This document shows, one piece after another, positions 21,625 to 31,781 of a stretch of DNA of 63,732 bases. The stretch lies in assembly GCA_017431165.1 (NCBI GenBank), contig JAFRLO010000023.1, positions 1 to 63,732 on the forward strand, given 5' to 3'. Position numbers and translations under genes: made by a program. Source of the stretch: Eggerthellaceae bacterium. GTDB taxonomy: Bacteria; Actinomycetota; Coriobacteriia; Coriobacteriales; Eggerthellaceae. The notes below the pieces were generated by a model, which worked only from the letters and a program-made list of their open reading frames with translations, did no database searches and had not been told where the DNA came from. How positions within the stretch are numbered: position 1 is the stretch's first letter; every line of letters starts with the position of its first letter.

Positions 21625-21651
21625 GTAACGAGGTTTTAACGTTCGGGAAAT
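21625..21651 (+). promoter_or_regulatory. GlnR-like repeats upstream of glutamine synthetase copy 1
   Basis: On the plus strand GTAAC (21625), TTAAC (21636) and GAAAT (21647), spaced exactly 11 bp. This is the same layout as the element upstream of asnB. It is 151-177 bp upstream of the glutamine synthetase start. Confidence 0.5.
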
Positions 21652-21712
21652 AGTGCGGCAACGCAAATAACGCTTTTCAATGCGACATGGACGTTTTGCA
21701 ATACGGAGCATG

Positions 21713-22942
21713 CTACATGAGCTTGATTCTACGCACCGCCTCCAACGCGGATTCGCGCGACCCGAATGCCGTAAGCCTGAAATATCCCTGGCCGCTTGGA
21801 CCGAAACCTGACCCCGGAGTACCGACAACCTGCACGGTATCGAGCAGCGAATCGAAGAAATCCCAGGACGAAAGCCCCGCAGGCGTCTTAAGCCAGATGT
21901 ACGGTGCGTTCTCCCCGCCAGACACCTCATAGCCCGCCTCGCGCAGACCTGAGAGGATGATACGGGCGTTTTCCATGTAGTAAGCGATCTGAGCAGCCGT
22001 CTCGCTCTGCCCCTCGGGACTGTAAACTGCCTCGCCAGCGCGTTGCACGATATATGGAGCGCCATTGAATTTCGTACCGTGACGACGTGCCCACAGATCG
22101 CGCATCGAGGTGCCCTGTGCGTCTTTTAAATCGGACGGGACGACCGTATAGCCCAAGCGCGTACCTGTAAATCCCGCGCTCTTGGAAAAGCTTCTGATCT
22201 CGATGGCACAGCTACGCGCTCCTTCGCATTCATAAATCGAATGCGGTAAGGAAGGATCGGAGATGTACGCCTCGTAAGCGGCATCGTAGATGATAACGGC
22301 ACCATGTTCGTTGGCATAGTCGACCCAAGCTTGCAGATGCGGCTTATCGATTACCGCACCTGTAGGATTATTCGGGAAGCACAGATAGATCAGCGAGATG
22401 CCCGCATCCGGGTCAGGAAGATCCGGAGCGAATCCGTTTTCGCACGTACACGGCATATAGGTGACATCGCTCCACAGCCCAGTTGCCTTATCGTAGGTTC
22501 CCGTCCGTCCTGCCATGACATTCGAATCCACATACACCGGATACACAGGATCGCACACTGCAATACGCGAATCCGCCGCAAAGATCTCTTGGATATTCGC
22601 TGAATCAGACTTTGCCCCATCACTCACGAAAACCTCTTCGGGACTTACGAGAGCACCATGCGCCGTGAAATCATGCGCGACGATGGCTTCGCGAAGGAAG
22701 TCATAGCCCAAATCAGGCGCGTATCCGCGGAACGTCGAGGCATCCGCCATCTCATCAACCGCCTTATGCAGAGCGCGGATTACCGATGGTGCAAGAGGCT
22801 GTGTAACATCTCCTATGCCAAGTCGAACGATGCCAGCCGCCTTCTCGGGATGCTCTTCGCAATATGCCGCTATCTTGGATGCGACAGTCGAAAAGAGATA
22901 ATCGCCGGGTAATTTCAGATAATTGCCATTCGCCACGAACAC
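21713..22942 (-). CDS. dapL: LL-diaminopimelate aminotransferase
   Basis: A 409-residue class I/II PLP aminotransferase that converts tetrahydrodipicolinate directly to LL-diaminopimelate with glutamate as amino donor, shortening the lysine/peptidoglycan pathway. Diagnostic elements are the N-terminal YLFSTVASKI, RLGIGDVTQPL, FRGYAPDLGYDFLREAI, SDGAKSD, the FPNNPTGA loop and the PLP lysine in RSFSKSAGFTGTRLGY. The start is a GTG at 22942, supported by AAGGAG seven bases upstream. It lies 43 bp downstream of dapF on the same strand; together they give meso-diaminopimelate. It draws on the glutamate pool of the neighbouring gltBD. Confidence 0.93.
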   Translation of the reverse strand: MFVANGNYLKLPGDYLFSTVASKIAAYCEEHPEKAAGIVRLGIGDVTQPLAPSVIRALHKAVDEMADASTFRGYAPDLGYDFLREAIVAHDFTAHGALVSPEEVFVSDGAKSDSANIQEIFAADSRIAVCDPVYPVYVDSNVMAGRTGTYDKATGLWSDVTYMPCTCENGFAPDLPDPDAGISLIYLCFPNNPTGAVIDKPHLQAWVDYANEHGAVIIYDAAYEAYISDPSLPHSIYECEGARSCAIEIRSFSKSAGFTGTRLGYTVVPSDLKDAQGTSMRDLWARRHGTKFNGAPYIVQRAGEAVYSPEGQSETAAQIAYYMENARIILSGLREAGYEVSGGENAPYIWLKTPAGLSSWDFFDSLLDTVQVVGTPGSGFGPSGQGYFRLTAFGSRESALEAVRRIKLM

Positions 22943-22985
22943 TGGGGGGCTCCTTAAAAACGTAATCCTTTAACCAATCGTTTCG

Positions 22986-23867
22986 TTACCAAGCAGGATC
23001 GATTACATGCGCAGGCTCGTCGCACGGGCATGCACTCGCATCGAATTCCCCTTCGAACACTGTTTCTGCAGGACCGGTCATGTACACACGGTTGTCATCG
23101 CGGTTCCATTTGATACGCAAATCTCCGCCAAGCAAATGCATTGTCACTTCGTCATCGGTCAGTCCATTCAAGATGCATGCAACGACGCTTGCACACGCTC
23201 CCGTTCCGCAGGCGAGCGTTTCACCCGTGCCACGCTCCCAAACCCGCATGTTCGCTTCAGCTCTATTGAGAACCTGCACGAACTCGGCGTTCACGCGCCG
23301 CGGAAACGCAGGATGAAACTCGAATGCCGGACCAATCGTGTCGATGGGAACTAGCCCGGTATCCTCCACGAATATGACCGCATGAGGATTGCCCATTGAG
23401 ACACACGTCATTTCGAACGTTTGCCCATTGACCTCAATCGCTTTGCTTACCACGGGCGATGACTCTGCTTTAACCGGAATCAGCTCTGCATCAAGAATCG
23501 GCTCGCCCATGTCGACCGTCACCTCGGCAACAAGACCACCCTCGACGTGCAGCGTCAGATGCTTCACGCCTGCAAGCGTATTCACCGTGATTTCCGTCTT
23601 ATCAGTAAGTCCATGATCGTACACGTACTTTCCCACGCATCGGATGCCGTTACCACACATCTCCGAACGCGTTCCATCAGCGTTGAACATTTCCATGAAG
23701 AAGTCGGCAACAGACGATGGCCTGATAAGAATGAGACCATCCGAGCCGATACCGAAATGCCGGTCGCTCACCATGACTGCAAGCGAGGAGGGATTCTCGA
23801 TTGTTTCCTTTAGGCAATTCACATAGACATAATCATTGCCGATCCCCTGCATCTTCGTGAATTTCAC
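22986..23867 (-). CDS. dapF: Diaminopimelate epimerase
   Basis: A roughly 293-residue epimerase interconverting LL- and meso-diaminopimelate, the latter for peptidoglycan and lysine. The two catalytic cysteines are visible, one in MCGNGIRC and one in LACGTGACA, with GIGSDGL and NADGTRSEM between. The substrate-binding ERGTGET segment is also present. I prefer the GTG at 23867, since AAGGAAG sits right before it. An ATG six codons earlier would place that site inside the gene. A Cys/Asp/Glu-rich C-terminal extension of about 18 residues is slightly unusual. It stands between gltD and dapL in one direction. Confidence 0.95.
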   Translation of the reverse strand: MKFTKMQGIGNDYVYVNCLKETIENPSSLAVMVSDRHFGIGSDGLILIRPSSVADFFMEMFNADGTRSEMCGNGIRCVGKYVYDHGLTDKTEITVNTLAGVKHLTLHVEGGLVAEVTVDMGEPILDAELIPVKAESSPVVSKAIEVNGQTFEMTCVSMGNPHAVIFVEDTGLVPIDTIGPAFEFHPAFPRRVNAEFVQVLNRAEANMRVWERGTGETLACGTGACASVVACILNGLTDDEVTMHLLGGDLRIKWNRDDNRVYMTGPAETVFEGEFDASACPCDEPAHVIDPAW

Positions 23868-23912
23868 GGTACTTCCTTCTTTCATGCGCCTTGCTGCCTT
23901 CGATTTGCGGTC

Positions 23913-25280
23913 TCATTTTCTTTTATCGGCCTCGGCGACAATCCGATCTACGACCTGTAGCGCATCAGCCATAGCCGTAGCAACAAGGGTAGAACCCATG
24001 CGCGCATCACCGGCAACGTATACGTTTTTGTTCGCAGCAAACGCTTCGAGCACTTTCTGCTCGGCACCGATGAAACCTTTTGCAATCAACACCAACTCGG
24101 CAGGGATCTCGTAAGGATCACCATCGGGAATCGGACGGGCCAAGACCGCCGAAACCGATCCTTCCCCGTTGTCAGCGAAACCGACAGTGTCTGTTAACCA
24201 CAAGCGAGGATCTTCCCCGAAAAGCGCCATGGCTTCACGCTGACCGTAGCCTTGCGTGTAGACGTCCCTTGCATTCGGCCACGCGTCCCAGGAATCAGCT
24301 GAATCAGGCGACCTTTTCGCACGGATGATCTGGCGAACGCTGGCTGCACCTTGACGCAATGCCGTCGCTACGCAATCGACGCCCGTATCGCCGCCACCGA
24401 TGACGGCAACGTTCTTTCCCTTTGCCGTGATGGAGGCTTCTCGTTCGTCAAGAAGCGCATGCGTTGCCTCACTGAGATATTCGACTGCGAAATGAATGCC
24501 CGAAAGCCCTGCTCCTGGAACGTCGACGCGACGCGGCATGCGGGAACCGCATGCGATCACGACGGCATCTGATTCTGCGCAGATATCATCAGCGATGGAC
24601 ACGGCATCTGTATTGAGGAAAAACTCGATACCGCTCTCCTCCATCAGTTGGCACCGACGTTCAACTACCCACTTGGGGAGTTTCATGTTCGGGATGCCGT
24701 ACATGAGCAAACCGCCAGGCCGATCGTCTTTCTCGTAAACGCGTACGCGCCATCCCCTTCGCGCAAGTTCCCACGCCGCCGTTAGTCCAGCAGGCCCGGA
24801 TCCGATGACACTTGCGAGGGGCGCATCCGATGCACACTTCGGCAACGGATCGATTCCTAAAGACCATTGGAAATCAGAGATCGCGCGCTCGTTATCATGG
24901 ATGGTCACCGACGCATCGTTCAACCCAAGATTGCATGCTGCTTCGCATGGTGCTGGGCACACGCGTCCCGTGAATTCAGGAAACGGGTTGGTTAGGTTCA
25001 AACGTTTTACGGCATCGGAAAGCCGTCCGCAATACAGCAAATCGTTCGTCTCGGGAATGAGGTTATGGAGCGGGCAGCCCGTAGCACGTCGCGCTCCGTT
25101 GAACGCCAAACCGCTCTGGCAGAAGGGAACGCCGCAATTCATGCAGCGACTTGCCTGCTCACGCTGTTCTTCGGATAGCAAATCAACAGTGAAATCATCG
25201 AAATCCCCGATTGCCTCAACTGCCGGCCGCATACCGTGCTCTTTACGACCGACTTGTAAAAATGCACCTGATCGGCCCAT
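23913..25280 (-). CDS. gltD: Glutamate synthase small (beta) subunit
   Basis: A 455-residue NAD(P)H-dependent oxidoreductase subunit that passes electrons to GltB. N-terminal iron-sulfur cysteines lie in SRCMNCGVPFC and GCPLHNLIPE, with CPAPCEAAC further on. An FAD-binding GSGPAGLTAAW segment and an NAD(P)-binding VIGGGDTGVDC follow. The start lies one base after the gltB stop, indicating tight coupling. Length and motif order fit bacterial GltD; similar subunits occur in other flavin oxidoreductases, but the neighbour settles the role. Confidence 0.95.
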   Translation of the reverse strand: MGRSGAFLQVGRKEHGMRPAVEAIGDFDDFTVDLLSEEQREQASRCMNCGVPFCQSGLAFNGARRATGCPLHNLIPETNDLLYCGRLSDAVKRLNLTNPFPEFTGRVCPAPCEAACNLGLNDASVTIHDNERAISDFQWSLGIDPLPKCASDAPLASVIGSGPAGLTAAWELARRGWRVRVYEKDDRPGGLLMYGIPNMKLPKWVVERRCQLMEESGIEFFLNTDAVSIADDICAESDAVVIACGSRMPRRVDVPGAGLSGIHFAVEYLSEATHALLDEREASITAKGKNVAVIGGGDTGVDCVATALRQGAASVRQIIRAKRSPDSADSWDAWPNARDVYTQGYGQREAMALFGEDPRLWLTDTVGFADNGEGSVSAVLARPIPDGDPYEIPAELVLIAKGFIGAEQKVLEAFAANKNVYVAGDARMGSTLVATAMADALQVVDRIVAEADKRK

Positions 25281-25281
25281 G

Positions 25282-28200
25282 TTACGACCTCGCCTTCCTC
25301 GATTCGAATGCCTCCTCGACGGCCTGGTTGTGCGTCAAACCAGACGCCTCGAGCTTAGCCGTAAGGCTCATGATGGCTTCGTATTCCTGCGGAATCACCT
25401 TTACGAAATCTCGTGCGATATCTCCGAAGCGGTATAGCAGCTTGATGCCTAAAGGGCTTCCCGTGCGCTGCACGTGCTCGTCGACAAGCTTCCTGATAAG
25501 GTCGAGCTCATCGTTGTCGGGAGCCTTGATGTCAACCATCTCGCGGTTGCAACGTTCTGTAAGCGTATGTTCGGCATCGTAGACATATGCCACGCCACCG
25601 CTCATGCCCGCTGCGAAATTGAGTCCAACCTCGCCTAAGATGAGCACGGTGCCGCCCGTCATGTACTCGCAACCGTTGTTTCCAACGCCTTCAACGACTA
25701 AGGTTGCGCCAGAATTACGCACGGCAAAGCGCTGGCCGGCAAGCCCATTCACGAATCCGCGGCCACCTGTTGCACCATAAAACGCCACATTGCCCGCGAT
25801 GATGTTTTCCTCGGGGCGATAGTTCGCCGTGCGCGGCGGAGCAACCGACACGATACCGCCCGACAATCCCTTACCGAAGAAGTCGTTGGTCTCGCCTTCG
25901 ATGTTGAGCGTGATGCCTGCTGGCAAAAACGCACCGAAGCTCATACCGCCGGAACCTGCGCAGTCGATCGTCAGCGTCTCATCAGGAAGCCCATCTGCAT
26001 GGCGCCCGGTCACCTCCGAGCCGAGCATCGTTCCGACGCAGCGATTCACATTCGCGATATCCACATGGAATCGCTGGGGCGAAAGCGTGTTGCGGGCATC
26101 ACTCGAATACGGGATGAGCAGTGTCGCATCCAGTGTACGATCGAGCGTGTTTTCTGGCGCGCATGATGCAACCGAGTGAGGGCTGTCCGCTTCGGGGATC
26201 GCCCGCCCATATTCAGCATGTGCTTGAACAAGTAGATCGGAAAGATCAACGAGCCGAGCCTTCCAGCTCCGCGCAACATCGAGTTGCTGCAAGCAATCAA
26301 CGCGACCAACCATATCCTCGACAGTCGCAAAGCCCATATCGGCCATGAAATGCCGCAGCTGTTCGGCAACCATCATCATGAAGTTGACCACATATTCGGG
26401 TTTGCCTTTGAAGCGGTTGCGCAACTCGCAGTTTTGCGTGGCGATACCAACTGGACACGTATCCTGCTGGCAGTCGCGTTGCATCAAACAACCCATAGCC
26501 ACGAGCGGCATCGTTGCGAAACCGAACTCCTCGGCACCGAGCAGGCAGGCAATAGCCACGTCGCGACCGTCCATCAACTTGCCATCGGCCTCGAGCACGA
26601 CTCGCGAGCGAAGGCCGTTGCGCAAAAGCGTCTGCTGCGTCTCAGCTAAGCCCAGCTCGAGCGGTAAGCCAGCGTGGTAGATGGAATCACGTGGCGCGGC
26701 ACCCGTGCCACCATTGCTACCAGATATCAGGATCTTGTGCGCCCCGCCCTTCGCAACGCCTGTTGCAATGGTGCCTACGCCCGCTTCGGCCACAAGCTTT
26801 ACCGAGACGCGAGCACTCGGGTTGGAATTCTTCATATCGAAGATTACTTCCGCCAGATCCTCAATCGAGTAGATATCGTGATGTGGCGGCGGCGAGATGA
26901 GACCCACGCCTGGCGTGCATCTACGTGCACGCGCGATCCAGGGCCACACTTTCCCACCGGGAAGGTGACCGCCCTCGCCTGGCTTTGCACCCTGAGCCAT
27001 CTTGATCTGTATCTCATCGGCGCTCATGAGGTAGCGGCTTGTCACGCCGAAGCGTCCCGATGCAATCTGCTTGATCGCCGAACGTTTGCTGTCTCCGTTC
27101 GGAAGCGTCACCTCACGTGCCGGATCCTCTCCACCCTCGCCACTATTCGAACGACCATGAATCCTATTCATAGCTATGGCAAGGCATTCGTGTGCTTCCT
27201 GAGAGATAGAGCCATAGCTCATCGCTCCCGTATTGAAGCGTTTTACGATCTCGCTTGCTGGCTCAACGGAACTGAGCGGAATAGGACGATTCACGGGAGC
27301 GAATTGGAGTAGATCACGTAACACGATGGTGCGTCCAGGCGCATGCACGGACCTGCTGTACTTCTCGAACAATGCGTAGTCGTTTTCGCGCACGGCGCGC
27401 TGGAACAGGTTAATCGTGATGGGATTCAAAAGATGCTCTTCGCCTCCGAGAGGTCGCCATGACGTGCGACCTGAGCTCAGAAGCTGATCAGGAGATGGGG
27501 TCTTGCGCAGGTTGCATGCAGCCTCATGGCGTTCGTCGCATTCCCGCTGGACATCATCGATCGTCAAGCCGCCAATGCGACTGACCGTTCCTGTGAAGTG
27601 ATCATTTACGAGCGCTTCAGATAAGCCCACTGCTTCGAAGATCTGCGCTGCATGATATCCCTGCATGGTCGAGATGCCCATCTTGGACATAATGGAGACT
27701 ATTCCCGCCACGATTGCTTGGTTGTAGTTCGCAATCGCCTCGTCCACGCCGATCTCGACGATTCCGCGCGCGCACAAATCGCGAATGGTATCGTGAATAA
27801 GATACGGGAAGATACCGGAAGCCGAATAGCCCACCAATGCCGCAAAGTCATGCGGAGTGATAGCATCGCCAGTCTCGACGATGATGTCAGCATGCGTGCG
27901 AAGCCCCCGTCTCAGCAAATGGTTATGCACCGATGCAACCGCGAGCAATGATGGCACAGGCGCTCGCCCATCGCCCGCCCTATCGGAAAGGACGATGAGG
28001 TCGTTTCCGGCGCGTACGGCCTCCTCAGCATCGGCGCGCAACTCCTTTAGAGCATTATCGAGCGCATGCGCTCCTTCTTTAGGTGCATACGTCGCATTCA
28101 GAATAGCCGCTTTGAATCCATGGCGTTCAACATGGGCGAGCCCATCGAACTGAGCCTTATTCAGAATCGGCACATCGAGGCGGATAAGCCGACAATTCGA

Positions 28201-29895
28201 ACGGGCATCATCGAGCAGATTGCCGTGGTTGCCGATGTACAGAAGCGTTGACGTGATGAACGATTCACGCAACGCGTCAATCGGCGGATTTGTAACCTGT
28301 GCGAACAGCTGGTTGAAATAATCGAAAAGGCTGCGCGGTTTCTCGGAGAGACATGCGAGCGGGATATCCGCACCCATCGATGCCAACGGCGCTGCGCCGT
28401 CTTTCACCATGGGTATGATCGCCTCTTCGATATCGTCGAAGAAATAACCGTGCTGCGCTTGGCGCTCATGCAGGGGGATATCTGCATCAGGGGCATTATC
28501 AGGCAATGCCTCGGCATCTTCGATCAGCTCATCAAGCGTGAGCATTTCGGCATTGATCCACATGCGGTACGGCTTTTCATTCGCAAATTCGTTCTTGATC
28601 TCGTCATCGAACAGCACGCGGCCTTTCGAAGGATCGACAAGGATCATCTGCCCGGGTCCTAAGCTGCCTGCAATGAGCACCGTGGCAGGATCTACGTCCA
28701 ATACACCGACCTCGCTCGAAAGAATCAGGCGATCATCGGTAGTCACGTAATAGCGCGCCGGGCGCAAACCATTGCGATCGATGCATGCACCGGTAACAAT
28801 GCCGTCGGAAAACGCAATAGCCGCTGGTCCGTCCCATGCCTCGGTGAGCATGGATTGGTACGCGTCCCATGCGCGTCGTTTGTCAGATAGGTTCTCGTTC
28901 TTATCCCATGGCTCGGGAAGCACCATCGAAACCGCACGTGGCAAGCTGCGACCATTCATGGTGACGAATTCGAGCAGGTTGTCGAGCATAGCGGAGTCGG
29001 ATCCCTCGTTGTTCAGGATTGGGAACACCTTTTCGAGGTCGGCTCCCATCACAGGAGAGTACAGGTTCGACTCGCGCGCTCGCGTCCAGTTCACATTGCA
29101 CCGAAGCGTGTTGATTTCGCCGTTGTGTACGATATAGCGATTAGGATGAGCACGTTCCCAAGATGGCGTTGTATTCGTGGAATACCGCGAATGCACAAGC
29201 GCTACAGCCGTTTCCGTTGAAGCGTCGTTCAAGTCAAGGAAGAAGCGCCTCATCTGAGTCGACACGAGCATGCCTTTATACACGATGGTCCTCGAACTCA
29301 TCGAGCATACGTAGAAGATACGCGAAGCCAAACCAGGATCGACTGACGCAGCCTTCTCGATGGTTCGCCTGCATACATAAAGCCGCCGTTCGAATTGCTC
29401 GCCTACCTCCGCGTCATCTGGTCGCCCGAGAAATGCCTGCTTGATCGTCGGCATGCATTCGCGTGCTGTTTCGCCTAAATCGTGTGGATCGGTTGGCACA
29501 TCGCGCCAGAACAGCAGAGGTATGCCACATTGCGCGCATCCCTCTTCGAAAACGCTCATCGCGAAGGCAACGCCTTCTTCGTCGCGTGGCAAAAACAACA
29601 TTGCGACACCGTAATCACCTTCGGAAGGAAGCAGGCGCCCGCACTTCTGCGCTTCTTTGCGGAAGAAGCGGTGCGGTATCTGGAAAAGGATGCCTGCGCC
29701 GTCACCGGTGTTCTTCTCCAAGCCGATGCCGCCACGATGCTCAAGGTTTACAAGCACTGACAGCGCGTCATCGAGCATCTGATGGGATCGTTTGCCTTGC
29801 ATGTGGGCTAACGCGCCAATGCCGCACGCATCGTGCTCGAACTGTGGCCGATATAAGCCCTGACCACTTGGTTGCTGTTCGTCTTCGTATGTCAT
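25282..29895 (-). CDS. gltB: Glutamate synthase large (alpha) subunit
   Basis: A 1537-residue ferredoxin/NADPH-type glutamate synthase large subunit, which transfers the amide of glutamine to 2-oxoglutarate, giving two glutamates. The class II glutaminase Cys24 lies behind a short propeptide (QFEHDAC-GIG). NLEHRGG, a central domain, the FMN-binding synthase domain with KPGEGGHLPGGKV and SGSNGGTGAAP, the 3Fe-4S cysteines in QRDCQQDTCPVG, and the C-terminal beta-helix (GXXGG-type repeats) are all present. With the two glutamine synthetases it completes the GS-GOGAT route. A GlnR-like element lies 95-121 bp upstream, in the region divergent with pyrG. Confidence 0.97.
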   Translation of the reverse strand: MTYEDEQQPSGQGLYRPQFEHDACGIGALAHMQGKRSHQMLDDALSVLVNLEHRGGIGLEKNTGDGAGILFQIPHRFFRKEAQKCGRLLPSEGDYGVAMLFLPRDEEGVAFAMSVFEEGCAQCGIPLLFWRDVPTDPHDLGETARECMPTIKQAFLGRPDDAEVGEQFERRLYVCRRTIEKAASVDPGLASRIFYVCSMSSRTIVYKGMLVSTQMRRFFLDLNDASTETAVALVHSRYSTNTTPSWERAHPNRYIVHNGEINTLRCNVNWTRARESNLYSPVMGADLEKVFPILNNEGSDSAMLDNLLEFVTMNGRSLPRAVSMVLPEPWDKNENLSDKRRAWDAYQSMLTEAWDGPAAIAFSDGIVTGACIDRNGLRPARYYVTTDDRLILSSEVGVLDVDPATVLIAGSLGPGQMILVDPSKGRVLFDDEIKNEFANEKPYRMWINAEMLTLDELIEDAEALPDNAPDADIPLHERQAQHGYFFDDIEEAIIPMVKDGAAPLASMGADIPLACLSEKPRSLFDYFNQLFAQVTNPPIDALRESFITSTLLYIGNHGNLLDDARSNCRLIRLDVPILNKAQFDGLAHVERHGFKAAILNATYAPKEGAHALDNALKELRADAEEAVRAGNDLIVLSDRAGDGRAPVPSLLAVASVHNHLLRRGLRTHADIIVETGDAITPHDFAALVGYSASGIFPYLIHDTIRDLCARGIVEIGVDEAIANYNQAIVAGIVSIMSKMGISTMQGYHAAQIFEAVGLSEALVNDHFTGTVSRIGGLTIDDVQRECDERHEAACNLRKTPSPDQLLSSGRTSWRPLGGEEHLLNPITINLFQRAVRENDYALFEKYSRSVHAPGRTIVLRDLLQFAPVNRPIPLSSVEPASEIVKRFNTGAMSYGSISQEAHECLAIAMNRIHGRSNSGEGGEDPAREVTLPNGDSKRSAIKQIASGRFGVTSRYLMSADEIQIKMAQGAKPGEGGHLPGGKVWPWIARARRCTPGVGLISPPPHHDIYSIEDLAEVIFDMKNSNPSARVSVKLVAEAGVGTIATGVAKGGAHKILISGSNGGTGAAPRDSIYHAGLPLELGLAETQQTLLRNGLRSRVVLEADGKLMDGRDVAIACLLGAEEFGFATMPLVAMGCLMQRDCQQDTCPVGIATQNCELRNRFKGKPEYVVNFMMMVAEQLRHFMADMGFATVEDMVGRVDCLQQLDVARSWKARLVDLSDLLVQAHAEYGRAIPEADSPHSVASCAPENTLDRTLDATLLIPYSSDARNTLSPQRFHVDIANVNRCVGTMLGSEVTGRHADGLPDETLTIDCAGSGGMSFGAFLPAGITLNIEGETNDFFGKGLSGGIVSVAPPRTANYRPEENIIAGNVAFYGATGGRGFVNGLAGQRFAVRNSGATLVVEGVGNNGCEYMTGGTVLILGEVGLNFAAGMSGGVAYVYDAEHTLTERCNREMVDIKAPDNDELDLIRKLVDEHVQRTGSPLGIKLLYRFGDIARDFVKVIPQEYEAIMSLTAKLEASGLTHNQAVEEAFESRKARS

Positions 29896-29989
29896 ATCGT
29901 CCCCTCATTCAGGCGAGTTGCTCTGCGCTCGAAAAGACCTAGTTATCTCATCATTGTTACGAAGTCTAGGTTTACAACGTGACTCCCCC

Positions 29990-30016
29990 GTTTCGGCTGC
30001 GTTTCGGGATGGTTAA
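29990..30016 (-). promoter_or_regulatory. GlnR-like repeats in the gltB-pyrG divergent region
   Basis: On the minus strand TTAAC (30016-30012), GAAAC (30005-30001) and GAAAC (29994-29990), each 11 bp apart, with a further GTTAC (30026-30022) one base out of register. It is 95-121 bp upstream of gltB. It could also influence pyrG, whose TATAAT lies about 40 bp beyond. Confidence 0.5.
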
Positions 30017-30054
30017 ATTGCGTAACAAGCCCCATCAGCATGCGATGACCGCCT

Positions 30055-30060
30055 TATAAT
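30055..30060 (+). promoter_or_regulatory. Putative pyrG -10 box
   Basis: TATAAT 85 bp before the pyrG start codon. No good -35 hexamer is visible at the expected distance, so only the -10 is reported. Confidence 0.4.
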
Positions 30061-30144
30061 CAAGAAGCGTTTGAGGAAACGTTCGTGCTTCGTGCGAATC
30101 GTTTTTCCAAGCGCTTTTTTCATGCTCACGGACGGGAGGCTCAC

Positions 30145-31773
30145 ATGGCAAAGCACATCTTCGTGACCGGAGGCGTCGTTTCATCGCTTGGCAAGGGAAT
30201 CACTGCCGCGTCGCTTGGGCATCTGCTCAAGGCTCGCGGCTATAAGGTGACCATGCAGAAGATGGATCCTTATTTGAACGTCGATCCCGGAACCATGAGC
30301 CCCTTCCAACATGGCGAGGTCTTCGTTACCGATGACGGTCATGAAGGCGACCTCGACCTCGGGCACTACGAGCGCTTCCTCGACGAAAACCTGATCCGGG
30401 AATCGAACTTCACACAGGGGTCGATTTACCAATTGCTTGTCGCTCGTGAACGCCGCGGCGACTTCCTTGGCGGCACAGTGCAGGTCATTCCCCATGTAAC
30501 CGATGCCATCAAGGAGCGTATCCTGCGAGCAGCGACGCAAACGGGAGCACATATCGTCATTTCTGAAATCGGTGGCACGATCGGAGATATCGAAGGCCAG
30601 CCATTCCTCGAAGCAGTACGTCAACTGCGTCACGAACTCGGCTCGGATAACGTCGTGTTCGTTCACGTAAGCCTCGTTCCCTACATCGCCGCCGCGCATG
30701 AGGTGAAAACGAAGCCCACACAGCATTCCGTGAAGGAAATGCGCAGCATGGGTGTGCAACCCGACTTCATCGTTTGCCGCTCTGACCACGAGATCAACGA
30801 CGCTGTCCGCGCGAAAATCGCACATTTCTGCGACGTGAACGTCGACTCGGTGCTCTCATGCGTTGATGCGCCGAGCATCTACGATGTACCACTTGATTTG
30901 TTCAAGCAGGGATTCGACGTGAAAGTACTGCAACGCCTTAAACTGCCGGAATGCGACCTGAAACGAGTCCCGATGGCAGACTATACGGAAGCAGCGGCAG
31001 ACTGCGAGGGTGACGTTGATATCGCCATCGTCGGAAAATACACGAGCCTTCCCGTCGCTTATCTTTCGGTCATAGAGTCCTTGCTCCATGAAGGTGTCGC
31101 AGCAGGCGTGTATGCGAACGTGCATCTCATCGATGGCGAGGAGCTCAACGAAACAAACATCGCTGAAACGCTTGGCAGGATGGATGGCATCCTTGTTCCA
31201 GGAGGGTTCGGGCAGCGCGCTTTCGAGGGCAAGATCGCCGCAGCGCGTTATGCACGGGAAAACAACATCCCCTATCTCGGTCTTTGCCTCGGCCTGCAAG
31301 CAGCGGTCTGCGAATTCGCACGACATGTTGCCGGACTCGAAGGTGCAACATCGGCTGAGTTCGCTGATGAAGGAACGCTGATTGCCGGAAGCAGCACGCC
31401 GTTCGTCATCGACCTTATGCCCGAGCAGGAAGGTATCGAAGATAAGGGCGGCACTATGCGTCTGGGAGCATATCCGTGCAAGCTTACGCCTGGCACGCTT
31501 GCATTTGCGGCTTATGGCGAAGAGCTTATCTACGAACGTCATCGTCATCGCTACGAAGTCAACAATGCCTATCGCGATGAGCTTCAGAGGGCTGGTTTGG
31601 TGATTTCAGGACTGTCGCCTGACGGTCGATTGACCGAGATGATCGAGCTTTCGGACCATCCGTGGTTCGTTGCGACCCAAGCGCATCCCGAATTTAAGAG
31701 CCGTCCAGGCAAGCCGCATCCGCTTTTCAGAGATTTCGTTGCAGCAGCGATCAAGCTTCGTGCCGAGGCATAA
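30145..31773 (+). CDS. pyrG: CTP synthase
   Basis: A 542-residue CTP synthase that aminates UTP using glutamine and ATP. The N-terminal synthetase domain starts KHIFVTGGVVSSLGKGI with its P-loop and contains KMDPYLNVDPGTMSP and GGTIGDIE. The C-terminal class I glutaminase has Cys381 in LGLCLGLQ and the catalytic His/Glu near ATQAHPEFKSRP. A GGGAGG site lies 5 bases before the ATG at 30145; the frame extends 20 codons further upstream without a supporting site. It is divergent from gltB and is another glutamine consumer in the cluster. Confidence 0.98.
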   Translation: MAKHIFVTGGVVSSLGKGITAASLGHLLKARGYKVTMQKMDPYLNVDPGTMSPFQHGEVFVTDDGHEGDLDLGHYERFLDENLIRESNFTQGSIYQLLVARERRGDFLGGTVQVIPHVTDAIKERILRAATQTGAHIVISEIGGTIGDIEGQPFLEAVRQLRHELGSDNVVFVHVSLVPYIAAAHEVKTKPTQHSVKEMRSMGVQPDFIVCRSDHEINDAVRAKIAHFCDVNVDSVLSCVDAPSIYDVPLDLFKQGFDVKVLQRLKLPECDLKRVPMADYTEAAADCEGDVDIAIVGKYTSLPVAYLSVIESLLHEGVAAGVYANVHLIDGEELNETNIAETLGRMDGILVPGGFGQRAFEGKIAAARYARENNIPYLGLCLGLQAAVCEFARHVAGLEGATSAEFADEGTLIAGSSTPFVIDLMPEQEGIEDKGGTMRLGAYPCKLTPGTLAFAAYGEELIYERHRHRYEVNNAYRDELQRAGLVISGLSPDGRLTEMIELSDHPWFVATQAHPEFKSRPGKPHPLFRDFVAAAIKLRAEA

Positions 31774-31781
31774 CGTCGCTA

